Assembly: GCF_000716595.1 (NCBI RefSeq)
Contig: NZ_JNXC01000042.1
Coordinates: 1 to 51,522, forward strand
Direction of reading: 5' to 3'
Source: Saccharothrix sp. NRRL B-16314
GTDB lineage: Bacteria > Actinomycetota > Actinomycetes > Mycobacteriales > Pseudonocardiaceae
DNA: 51,522 nt
This document shows, piece after piece, positions 23,114 through 30,199 of the stretch. A model generated the notes under the pieces. It saw only the letters and a list, made by a program, of their open reading frames with translations, had not been told where the DNA came from and ran no database searches. Made by a program: the position numbers and the translations under genes. How positions within the stretch are numbered: position 1 is the first letter of the stretch; each line of letters opens with the position of its first letter.

Positions 23114-23557
23114 ATGCAGCCGTTCCCCATCCCGTTCGCACCGTGGGTCTGGCGCAACGTGTCGGAACTGCTCGACCGGCGTGACACCGATTCCCCGGAG
23201 GCCGCGGAGGCGACCGAGGCCGCCGACCGGCGGGAACGTCCCGACATCGGCCTGCTCGGGTACGAGGTCGAAGCGCTCGACGGGTCGATCGGCGAGGTCG
23301 ACCAGTCCAACGCGCGGGTGCCGGCGGACTGCCTGCTGGTCGACACGGGCACGCGGCTGTCCCACCACAAAGTGGTGCTGCCGGTCGGCGCCGTCGCACG
23401 GGTCGAGCACGAGGCGAGGAAGGTCCACGTCGACCGCACCAAGGACCAGGTGCAGCACGCGCCGGAGTACGACCCGGACACGTTCGACGCCACCGCCTAC
23501 CGCGAGCGCCTGGGCGAGTACTACACCGAGAGCTACCGCACCACGCCCCCGGCATAG
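23114..23557 (+). CDS. PRC-barrel domain protein
   Basis: A 147-residue protein. The core residues ~48-100 (IGLLGYEVEALDGSIGEVDQSNARVPADCLLVDTG...HHKVVLPVGAVARVE) form a PRC barrel, an RNA- or protein-binding beta-barrel also seen in photosystem H subunits and RimM. An acidic N-terminal segment and a C-terminal Tyr-rich tail surround it. GAAGGAGG lies six bases before the ATG. The gap of 51 bp to the NrtR-like gene makes membership of the same operon uncertain. In actinomycetes such proteins are often stress-induced; the function here is unknown. Confidence 0.8.
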   Translation: MQPFPIPFAPWVWRNVSELLDRRDTDSPEAAEATEAADRRERPDIGLLGYEVEALDGSIGEVDQSNARVPADCLLVDTGTRLSHHKVVLPVGAVARVEHEARKVHVDRTKDQVQHAPEYDPDTFDATAYRERLGEYYTESYRTTPPA

Positions 23558-23614
23558 CGGGTCCGCGGTGCCGAAGTGGCCCGCAGGGTGGAGGCCCCGC
23601 GGTGGAGCGGCGAG

Positions 23615-24559
23615 CTAGAGCGGGATGAGGCCCCGGCGGATCTGCCAGTGCCGTCCCGCCTTCAGGTGGTCGACGATCGCGCGTTCGAGCGCGGTGCGGC
23701 GCGGCAGCTGGTCCAGCGGCGTGGTCAGGGTGCGGAACACGAACCGCAGCACCTCGACGTCGGCGTCCTGCCCTTCCGGCTCCTCGTAGGGCTCCAGCTC
23801 GAACAGCCGCTGGAACCGGACGATGTTGGAGTCCGCGGGCAGGTACTCCAGCAGCTGCGGGTCGAGCAGCCACGAGCCGCAGGAGAACGCCGTGTAGCGC
23901 TCGTCGGGGAAGTGGCGCGGGAAGAACGCGCGGCCCTCGTCGAGCGACGCCGCGACCGCCTCCGGGGTCATCGGCCCGGACTCGGGGATGTGCAGGGCGA
24001 TGGAGGTGCCGCCGCGCTGGTGCTGCAACCGGCCCAGCTCGTAGAGGCCGCCGCGCGCGTGCAGCGTCAGCCAGCTCTGCATGACCGGCCAGCCCTCGCC
24101 GCGCATCCGCCGGTCGACCGCGAGGTTGCGGCCCAGGTCGGCGAGGGTCGCCCACGACACGGCTTCGGCGATGCCGTGGTCGCGGTGGTAGGCCGTGACG
24201 ACGTCGACCAGGGCCAGGTACGCGTACACGTAGAGGTGCCGCCAGGCAGGACCCCGGTCGCGCGGCAGCTCCGGACCGGGCGGCAGCCAGCCGTGACCCC
24301 CGAGGTCGGCGCGGACCAGCGCGATCGAGCGGTCGAGCAGCCAGCGCAGCTCCGGAGTCCACTGTGGAGAGTCGGGGTCCGGCCAGCCCGCCATGATCTC
24401 CGCGACGTCGTCCGGCGGCACCGCGAGCCGGTCGAGGATGGCGGGGGCGTCGGCCTTGGCGGGCAGCGGAGCCGACGGACGGTCGCCGGCGAGTCGGTGC
24501 ACGCGGTCCACGTCCTCGACGGGGACCCCGAGCCGGGCGGCGGTGTCGTCCAGATCCAC
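23615..24559 (-). CDS. acyltransferase domain protein (GNAT_C type)
   Basis: A 314-residue cytoplasmic protein resembling the actinobacterial acyltransferase family with an N-terminal helical domain and a C-terminal GNAT-like domain. Recognisable segments are WTPELRWLLDRSIALVRADLGG, SWATLADLGRNLAVDRRMRG, the strand TSIALHIPESGPMTPEAV and FPDERYTAFSCGSWLLDPQL. The start is GTG at 24559, preceded by TAGGATCG. It precedes no obvious partner and is convergent with the PRC-barrel gene. The acyl donor and acceptor are unknown. Confidence 0.7.
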   Translation of the reverse strand: MDLDDTAARLGVPVEDVDRVHRLAGDRPSAPLPAKADAPAILDRLAVPPDDVAEIMAGWPDPDSPQWTPELRWLLDRSIALVRADLGGHGWLPPGPELPRDRGPAWRHLYVYAYLALVDVVTAYHRDHGIAEAVSWATLADLGRNLAVDRRMRGEGWPVMQSWLTLHARGGLYELGRLQHQRGGTSIALHIPESGPMTPEAVAASLDEGRAFFPRHFPDERYTAFSCGSWLLDPQLLEYLPADSNIVRFQRLFELEPYEEPEGQDADVEVLRFVFRTLTTPLDQLPRRTALERAIVDHLKAGRHWQIRRGLIPL

Positions 24560-24626
24560 GTCGGCGATCCTACCGGCCGGTGGGGTCACCCGTCCCCGCC
24601 TTCGGTTCCCGCGCACGGGTTCCGGG

Positions 24627-25478
24627 TCAGGCGCCCAGTTCCGCGATCCGGGCGGCCACCTCGGAGGGCGCCTCCAGCGGCAGCATGTGGCCCGCGTCCT
24701 CGACCACGACGGACTCACCGCCGACCGCCGCCGCCAGCGACTTGGCGTCGGACTCGGGCACCAGCCGGTCCTCGTCGCCCACCATCGCGATCACCGGCCG
24801 TTCGCCGGCGACGGTGAGCGCCGCCTCGCGGTCGTACCGGTCCACCGCCGGCCGGAACAGCGCGACCGTCTCCGGCCAGTGCGACCACACCATGTCCGCG
24901 GTCAGGTCCACGTCCTCCTGGCGCGGCTCGTCACCGAACAGCCACCAGCGCAGCCCGGCCGTCTTCGCCGGCTCGATCTTCTCCCGCACCGCCCGCACCA
25001 GCGGGCCGAACGCGCGTTCCAGCTCGCGGACCAGCTTGCCCAACGCCTTGGGCCACGCCAGCGAGCTCTCCGCCAGCCCGGTCGTGGCGGTCGACACGAA
25101 CACCACGCCCGCCACCCGCTGCCGGTAGAGCCGGGGACGGCGTTCGGCCATCGCCATCACGGCCATCCCACCCATCGCGTGACCGGCGAGGACCACCCGG
25201 CCCTCGGGCACGAGCCGTTCGACGAGCTCGCCCAGGTCGTCGCCCAGCTGCTCGATCGTCGCGGACTCCTTGTCCGCCGGCGACGACGCGCCGTGCCCCC
25301 GGTGGTCGTAGGCGATCACCCGCAGGGACCCGGGCAGCGCCGCCACGACCCGGTGCCAGCTGCGGTGGTCCAACGCGTAGCCGTGGGCGAGCACCACGGT
25401 CACCTCGGCGTCGGACGGTCCACTGTGCGCCACGTTCAGCTCCGTGCCGTCCTCAAGCCGCAACCGCTCGGTCGCCAT
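24627..25478 (-). CDS. alpha/beta-hydrolase fold protein lacking nucleophile Ser
   Basis: A 283-residue alpha/beta-hydrolase. The oxyanion region VVLAHGYALDHRSW, YDHRGHGAS, the acid in VGDEDRLVP and the His in EDAGHMLPLEAP are all present. The nucleophile elbow reads GHAMGG: Ala101 (GCG at 25176-25178) instead of Ser. Classic esterase chemistry is therefore unlikely unless another residue serves; a ligand-binding or decarboxylase/dioxygenase-like role is possible. ATG 25478 is preferred to an upstream start at 25529. Confidence 0.82.
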   Translation of the reverse strand: MATERLRLEDGTELNVAHSGPSDAEVTVVLAHGYALDHRSWHRVVAALPGSLRVIAYDHRGHGASSPADKESATIEQLGDDLGELVERLVPEGRVVLAGHAMGGMAVMAMAERRPRLYRQRVAGVVFVSTATTGLAESSLAWPKALGKLVRELERAFGPLVRAVREKIEPAKTAGLRWWLFGDEPRQEDVDLTADMVWSHWPETVALFRPAVDRYDREAALTVAGERPVIAMVGDEDRLVPESDAKSLAAAVGGESVVVEDAGHMLPLEAPSEVAARIAELGA

Positions 25479-25563
25479 GGCCGCTGCCCCTTCCGTCGTC
25501 GGACGTGTTCCCTGACCAACGAGTAACAACGGCCGACGTCACGCGACGTGGATCACCCCGACC

Positions 25564-26295
25564 TCAGGACCAGCCCGCCTGCCCCAGCAGGCGCACCCGG
25601 CGGTCGAGGACGGCGGCGAAGTCGTGCGGGTGCCCGACGACCAGTTCGACGTTCCGCTCGTGCGTGTGGACCACGACCACCGGTCCGCCCGGCTCGCCAC
25701 CTGCCTCGGCCACCCACACGTCGGTGATCTCGGCCAGCGGCAGCTCACCGCCGAACGTGTCCGGGTGGGACGGAGCGGTGGACACGTGCCAGCGCAGCCA
25801 CTCGCCGTCGAAGGCGGCGTGCGCCGGCACCAGGTGGCCGGTGGCACTGCGGACCTGCCGGGACGCGCTCCGCACGCCGAGCGTCGTCCCGGCGATCGCG
25901 CAGCCGACCTCGTCCAGCAGCACGGTCTTCGCCCTGACCACCAGCAGCGCGCCGACCGCCGCCGCCACGACCGTCGGCACGACGAGCAGCGGGCTCGCGG
26001 TGAGCAACCCGACCCCGATCGCCTGCACCACCCCGCCGTACACGACGACGCCGGCCCACCAGCCGGTCCGGTGCAGGTAGGTCCGCCGGACCAGGAACCA
26101 CACCGGCACCGCGACGCCGATCACCAGGACCGCCCAGCCGAGCGGCGCGGCTCCCGACCACGGGGCCACCAGGGCGACCACCAGGCTCACCGCCGGCGGT
26201 GCGAGGAACCCGAGCATGAACGGCCGTGCCCGCGACCAGCGGCGCTCGAACTCCACGCGCACCTCGTCGTGCACGCCGAACGGCAACCGCAGCAC
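25564..26295 (-). CDS. integral membrane protein
   Basis: About 243 residues. Two pairs of transmembrane helices (FMLGFLAPPAVSLVVALV, GWAVLVIGVAVPVWFLV, WWAGVVVYGGVVQAIGVGLL, LLVVPTVVAAAVGALLVV) are followed by a ~110-residue soluble, mainly beta tail (WLRWHVSTAPSHPDTFGGEL...DVWVAEAGG...VVVVHTHERNVELVVGHP) that resembles PH-like domains of actinobacterial membrane proteins. GTG 26295 lies eight bases after GGAGG; a TTG at 26316 would add seven residues. The function is unknown. Confidence 0.7.
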   Translation of the reverse strand: MLRLPFGVHDEVRVEFERRWSRARPFMLGFLAPPAVSLVVALVAPWSGAAPLGWAVLVIGVAVPVWFLVRRTYLHRTGWWAGVVVYGGVVQAIGVGLLTASPLLVVPTVVAAAVGALLVVRAKTVLLDEVGCAIAGTTLGVRSASRQVRSATGHLVPAHAAFDGEWLRWHVSTAPSHPDTFGGELPLAEITDVWVAEAGGEPGGPVVVVHTHERNVELVVGHPHDFAAVLDRRVRLLGQAGWS

Positions 26296-26360
26296 CCGCA
26301 CCACCTCCAGCCCCAAGCTTCCCCCGTATCGGGGAGGGCCGCCTGCGGCGTGGTGGGACG

Positions 26361-27083
26361 TCAGGCCACCGAGTCGACCGCGGCGAGGATGAGGTCCGCG
26401 ACCTCGTCCGGCCGGGACACGGCGACCGCGTGCGACGCGTCGACCTCGACCGCGGTGGCACCGAGCCGCTTGGCGGCGGCGCGCTGCGAGTCGGGGTGGA
26501 TGGCGTTGTCGGCGGTCGCGACCACGAACCAGGACGGCAGGGACTTCCAGGCCGGCTCGACGGACAGCGGCTCACCGAGCGCGCGGGCCGCGATCGGGCG
26601 CTGGCTGAGGGCGGCGGTCGCCGTGAAGTCGGCGGGCAGGTCGGCGGCGAACACGCTCGCGAACGCGTCCCGGCGGATGGTGAACTCGACCTCGGCGCCC
26701 TCGCCGTCGGGGAACGTCCGCTGCACCAGCGACGTGCCCAGGTCCACCGGCGGGAAGCTCTCGACCGAGCCGAGCGCGCTCTCACCCTGGTCGATGCCGA
26801 ACGCGGCCACGTAGACGAGCGCCTTCGCGTTGGGCGTCTTGGCGCCGGCGTGCGTGATCACCGGGCCGCCGTAGGAGTGCCCGACCAGGACGACCGGCCC
26901 GTCGATCTGGCCCGCGACGCTCGCCACGTAGTCACCGTCGTGCGCCAGGCCGCGCAGCGGGTTGCCCACAGCCACCGCCTCGACGCCGCGCGCCCGCAGC
27001 CGGTCGATCACGCCGGCCCAGCTGGAGCCGTCCGCGAAGGCGCCGTGCACCAGGACGACGGTGGGGGTGTTGTTGCTGCTCAT
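26361..27083 (-). CDS. alpha/beta hydrolase with intact triad
   Basis: A 240-residue esterase/lipase-like hydrolase. The HGAFADGSSW oxyanion loop, the elbow GHSYGG (nucleophile Ser ~69), the acid in TADNAIHP and the His in DASHAVAVSRPDEV complete the catalytic set. Close relatives are annotated as alpha/beta hydrolases of the salicylate-esterase-like group. GAGGAG precedes the ATG. It is divergent from the OhrR-type regulator across a 22-bp palindrome, so oxidant-controlled expression is the best guess. The substrate is unknown. Confidence 0.87.
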   Translation of the reverse strand: MSSNNTPTVVLVHGAFADGSSWAGVIDRLRARGVEAVAVGNPLRGLAHDGDYVASVAGQIDGPVVLVGHSYGGPVITHAGAKTPNAKALVYVAAFGIDQGESALGSVESFPPVDLGTSLVQRTFPDGEGAEVEFTIRRDAFASVFAADLPADFTATAALSQRPIAARALGEPLSVEPAWKSLPSWFVVATADNAIHPDSQRAAAKRLGATAVEVDASHAVAVSRPDEVADLILAAVDSVA

Positions 27084-27127
27084 CGTGCTTCTCCTCGTTC
27101 GCCGTGCGGGTTGGTGCCGCTAAAGCT

Positions 27128-27157
27128 AGTGCACGAGTAACTTGTGCACAAGTTACT
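27128..27157. promoter_or_regulatory. MarR/OhrR operator pair
   Basis: A perfect 22-bp palindrome at 27136-27157 (half-site AGTAACTTGTG) is centred on GTGCAC. A second GTGCAC core lies at about 27129-27134, one and a half turns upstream. They sit between the divergent hydrolase and MarR-family starts, as expected for a repressor controlling both genes. Confidence 0.75.
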
Positions 27158-27228
27158 TTGGGTGTGACCAATGGCACGCGTGGCATCATGGGGAGCGAGG
27201 AACAGGCGGGCGGCGAGGAGAGGTTGTG

Positions 27229-27687
27229 GTGGGGATGGACCCCGACGAGGCGGTGTCGACCATCGACGACATGGTGTGCTTCGCCCTCTACGCCGCGTCC
27301 CGCGCGGTCACGTCCGCCTACCGGCCCTTGTTGCAGGCGCTGAACCTCACGTACCCGCAGTACCTGGTGATGGTGGTGCTCTGGCAGCGCGGGTCGATCA
27401 CGGTGAAGGACCTGGGCGACCACCTCCAGCTGGACTACGGCACCCTGACGCCGTTGCTCAAGCGGTTGGAAGCGGCGGGCCTGGTCACGCGTCGCCGCCG
27501 GGCGGACGACGAGCGGTCCGTCGAGGTCGGCCTGACCGACGAGGGGCGGGAGTTGCGCGAGTCGACCCGCCACATCCCGATCGCGATCGGCGACGCCATG
27601 GGCATGCCGGAGGCGGAACTGTCCCGGCTGCGCGACTCGTTGCGCCGGCTGACGAACAACGTGTCGACGCACGGCTCCGGAGCTTGA
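27229..27687 (+). CDS. ohrR: OhrR/MarR family redox-sensing repressor
   Basis: About 152 residues. The N-terminal segment DDMVCFALYAASRAVTSAYRPLL matches OhrR and contains the reactive Cys (Cys ~17) oxidised by organic peroxides. The winged helix follows: LTYPQYLVMVVLWQ, VKDLGDHLQLDYGTLTPLLKRLEAAGLVTRRR and the wing RADDERSVEVGLTDEG. The start is uncertain: GTG 27229, GTG 27226 or ATG 27235. I prefer 27229 for its eight-base spacing to GAGGAG. The gene partner is a hydrolase rather than the usual Ohr peroxidase, so the symbol is by similarity. Confidence 0.85.
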   Translation: MGMDPDEAVSTIDDMVCFALYAASRAVTSAYRPLLQALNLTYPQYLVMVVLWQRGSITVKDLGDHLQLDYGTLTPLLKRLEAAGLVTRRRRADDERSVEVGLTDEGRELRESTRHIPIAIGDAMGMPEAELSRLRDSLRRLTNNVSTHGSGA

Positions 27688-27690
27688 GCA

Positions 27691-27894
27691 TCAGGTAAAG
27701 GCGGCCTGGTCGCAGGGCAACGTGGCGACGGCACAGGAGGCGACGGTGGTGGTCGACTCCGTGACGGGCGGGCCGCCTGAAGCGGACCGGGATTCGTCGC
27801 ACTTGGTGGTCCGGAGCTCGTCGCCCCAGGTCGACGCGAACATCAGGTACTCGATGCCGGCCTGCATGGTGTAGCGCAGGACCAGCTCCGCGCG
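27691..27894 (-). pseudogene. 3' coding remnant of an unknown gene
   Basis: The last ~68 codons of a minus-strand frame have strong third-position GC and a sensible composition (segment LVLRYTMQAGIEYLMFASTW, then a Cys/Ser/Thr-rich tail with four Cys). Upstream of ~27895 the same frame turns to arginine-rich nonsense, and no start or ribosome site is visible. It looks like the end of a gene whose 5' part is lost or frameshifted. It lies three bases from the MarR stop. I do not recognise the protein. Confidence 0.35.
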
Positions 27895-28198
27895 TACCGC
27901 TGTGGCTCCGTCTGATCGGGCAGGCACTGGCGGGCACTGGCCGAGCCGACGACAAAGCGGAGCAAACCTCCGTGGGCGGTGCGCCTCCACCGCAACGGCC
28001 CGGACACCGGCCGGACCAGACAACCGCTCGCACGCCGGGACACCGGCGAACAGCGCAACGCGCCCCTCCCCCCGGCCACCGAAGCGGGGCCGTGACGCGG
28101 AGCCGGGCACCCGGATTCGCAGGTCCTCCGGCTCGCACCGGGAGGAGGAGTGCGGTGCGAGCCGGAGAACCGCCATGCGCAGGCCGACCTGGGACCGG
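27895..28198. other. 304-bp degenerate noncoding stretch
   Basis: No frame here shows coding bias on either strand. The sequence is GC-rich and contains runs such as GGGAGGAGGAG. It probably held the 5' part of the remnant at 27691-27894. Confidence 0.4.
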
Positions 28199-28240
28199 GC
28201 GACCCGGGTTCTGCGACCCGGGTCAGGCGACCCGGGTCAG
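28199..28240. repeat. three 14-bp tandem repeats at the GH12 stop
   Basis: The unit GCGACCCGGGTCAG occurs three times in direct tandem (28199-28212 with two changes, 28213-28226 and 28227-28240 identical). The GH12 stop codon (28237-28239) is inside the last unit. Each unit carries a CCCGGG core, so the array can fold into hairpins and may work as a terminator. Confidence 0.8.
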
Positions 28241-29019
28241 CGGACGTCGACCCGGTAGGCGTCCGTGTCGAGCCGCCCGGAGCCGGTGAACACCTCGGTG
28301 CCGGCCTGCACGCTGGTGAGGTACTTCGACGACGACACCCACCCGCGGTTGACCAGGTTGTCGAGGAAGTCGCGGACGTTGAACGTCACCGACTGCGTGT
28401 TCGACGTGCGCACGAACGAGTACACGTTCCAGCCGATGTTGCCGCGGTACAGGTCCCAGTTCGTGCCCGCGACGGTCACCGTCGCCTGCCGGGTGCCGAC
28501 CGGACCGGCGCCGCCCGCGCGGTAGGTCCAGATCATCACCTCGTCGCTCGGCTGGTGCTCCCACGTGGGGTTGGCGATCGTGTGCAGCCACAGGTCGTAG
28601 GCCACGTTCATGGTGTTCGGGGTCGACTGGGTGACGCGGTACTGCCAGCTCGTGTCGATGGTGCGGCGGTCCGAGATCCGCACCGGCAGCCCGGTGCCCT
28701 GCTTCTTCCAGCCCCAGTGCCAGCCCAGCACCGCGCTGCTGTAGGACTTCACCGAGTTCGACTGGCCAGTCCAGTCCCAGTTCGTGCCCCAGCCGAGGGT
28801 CGAACCGGACGCGTAACCGTCCCAGACGCACTGCCACCCGCTGCCCGAGTCCCGGCCCCACAGGTTGTTGTTGATCCAGTACTTGCTCGTGGTGGAGACC
28901 TCGCCGAACGCCTCGCAGGTGCCTGCGGCGTTGGCGGTGCCCGTCGGCACGAGGACGGCGACGGCCGCCAGCAGGCTGACGGTAAGCGCTTTCCACTTCA
29001 GCCGGACAGAACGCTTCAT
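28237..29019 (-). CDS. secreted GH12 endoglucanase/xyloglucanase
   Basis: A 260-residue single-domain enzyme. The signal peptide ends in TANA near residue 31. GH12 motifs are present: NNLWGRDSGSGWQC, WHWGWK, DEVMIW with nucleophile Glu160 and GTEVFTGSG with acid/base Glu242. It hydrolyses internal beta-1,4-glucosidic bonds of cellulose, mixed-linkage glucan or xyloglucan. The neighbouring exo-enzymes point to xyloglucan. It has no carbohydrate-binding module. ATG 29019 follows GGGAAGAA. It is divergent from the LacI regulator and carries an AGCGCT palindrome inside codons 9-13. Confidence 0.9.
   Translation of the reverse strand: MKRSVRLKWKALTVSLLAAVAVLVPTGTANAAGTCEAFGEVSTTSKYWINNNLWGRDSGSGWQCVWDGYASGSTLGWGTNWDWTGQSNSVKSYSSAVLGWHWGWKKQGTGLPVRISDRRTIDTSWQYRVTQSTPNTMNVAYDLWLHTIANPTWEHQPSDEVMIWTYRAGGAGPVGTRQATVTVAGTNWDLYRGNIGWNVYSFVRTSNTQSVTFNVRDFLDNLVNRGWVSSSKYLTSVQAGTEVFTGSGRLDTDAYRVDVR
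28981..28994. promoter_or_regulatory. intragenic LacI-type box, AAGCGCTT core
   Basis: GGTAAGCGCTTTCC is a 12/14 palindrome within the signal-peptide codons of the GH12 gene, 25-38 bp after its start. The AAGCGCTT core equals that of the GH3 operon box at 41229. It could act as a downstream roadblock, but codon constraints could also explain it. Confidence 0.4.
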
Positions 29020-29056
29020 CGAGTTCTTCCCTTCTGGCCCCAGCGGCGGCCTTCGA

Positions 29057-29070
29057 TGTTAGCGTTATCA
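29057..29070. promoter_or_regulatory. imperfect LacI-like palindrome upstream of GH12
   Basis: TGTTAGCGTTATCA, with 5 of 7 pairs symmetric around GC-centred AGCGTT, lies 38 bp upstream of the GH12 start and 122 bp from the LacI start. It is a candidate control site for the divergent pair. Confidence 0.4.
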
Positions 29071-29120
29071 TCCGAGCTTCCAGTACCGGCCGACCGAGTG
29101 GTCGACCCGGCGCTCCCCCT

Positions 29121-29134
29121 GACCACGAGTGGTC
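29121..29134. promoter_or_regulatory. GACCAC-GA-GTGGTC palindrome in the GH12/LacI gap
   Basis: A perfect 6-bp inverted repeat with a 2-bp spacer in the 172-bp divergent region. The LacI -10 box TAGGAT (29180-29185) lies 46 bp downstream, seven bases before the LacI ATG with no ribosome site, so the LacI mRNA may also be leaderless. Confidence 0.4.
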
Positions 29135-29191
29135 TGGTCCACTATGGACGTCGCGACCGGGACGCCGGGCCGGGCGTATTAGGATCGTCCG

Positions 29192-30199
29192 ATGGTCACC
29201 ATCGCCGACGTCGCGCGGGCGGCGGGAGTCTCGCCCAGCACCGTCTCGTACGTGCTGTCCGGGAAGCGCTCCATCTCGGAGGCGACCAGGCGGCGGGTGC
29301 ACCACAGCATCCGCAAGCTCGGCTACCACCCCAACGCGGGCGCGCGGGCCCTGGCGAGCAACCGCTCCAACGTGCTCGCCCTCGTCGTGCCGCTGCGCAC
29401 CGACCTGAACGTCCCGGTGGTCATGCAGTTCGTCACCGCCACCGTCACCGAGGCCCGCACCTACGACCACGACGTGCTCCTGCTGACGGCGGACGAAGGC
29501 GCGGAGGGCCTGCACCGGGTGGTGGCCTCCTCCCTCGCCGACGCGATCATCGTGATGGACGTCGAAGCGGCCGAACCGCGGGTGCCGGTGCTGCGCGCCC
29601 TGGCCCGGCCCGCGGTGCTGATCGGCGTGCCGGCCGACCCGCAGGGGTTGGCCTGCGTCGACCTGGACTTCACCGCCGCCGGTGCGGAGTGCGTCGCGCA
29701 CCTGGCCGACCTCGGCCACCGGGACATCGCCCTCATCGGCCCGTCACCCGCCGTCTACGAGCGCGGCACGAGCTACGCGGGCCGGTTCCTGCGCGGGTTC
29801 GAGGAAACGGCCGCGCAGCGCGGTGTCGACACCGTCACGCTGGCCTGCGCGCCCAGCTACGACGGCGTCCGCGAGGTCCTCGACGACCTGCTCGCCCGAC
29901 CTCGTGCGCTCACCGGTCTGGTGGTGCACAACGAGGCCATCCTCGGCCCGCTGCTGTCCGAACTGGCCCGGCGGGGCAGGCACGTGCCGGACGACATCTC
30001 CGTGCTGGCGGTCTGCCCGCCGGACCTCGCCGTGGCGCAGTCCGTGCCGCTGTCCTCCGTGGACATCCCGGCCGCCGAGCTGGGCGGGCTGGCCGTCGAG
30101 CTGGCGATGCGCCGGCTCGACGGCCTGGCCGAGCCCGAGGTCCGGTTGCTCCCGCCCCGGCTAAAGGTCCGGAGCAGCACCGGTCCGGTGGTTGCCTAG
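29192..30199 (+). CDS. LacI-family transcriptional regulator
   Basis: A 335-residue repressor. The N-terminal HTH is VTIADVARAAGVSPSTVSYVLSGKRSISEATRRRV, followed by the hinge helix NAGARALASNRSN and a periplasmic-binding-protein-like sugar-sensing domain with the LGHRDIALIGP segment. It probably represses the GH12 gene and the GH3-GH35 operon until an oligosaccharide appears. The HTH resembles CebR-type regulators, which bind AGCGCT-centred boxes like those found here. Its 3' end overlaps the convergent GH35 gene by 39 bp. ATG 29192 lacks a ribosome site. Confidence 0.9.
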   Translation: MVTIADVARAAGVSPSTVSYVLSGKRSISEATRRRVHHSIRKLGYHPNAGARALASNRSNVLALVVPLRTDLNVPVVMQFVTATVTEARTYDHDVLLLTADEGAEGLHRVVASSLADAIIVMDVEAAEPRVPVLRALARPAVLIGVPADPQGLACVDLDFTAAGAECVAHLADLGHRDIALIGPSPAVYERGTSYAGRFLRGFEETAAQRGVDTVTLACAPSYDGVREVLDDLLARPRALTGLVVHNEAILGPLLSELARRGRHVPDDISVLAVCPPDLAVAQSVPLSSVDIPAAELGGLAVELAMRRLDGLAEPEVRLLPPRLKVRSSTGPVVA

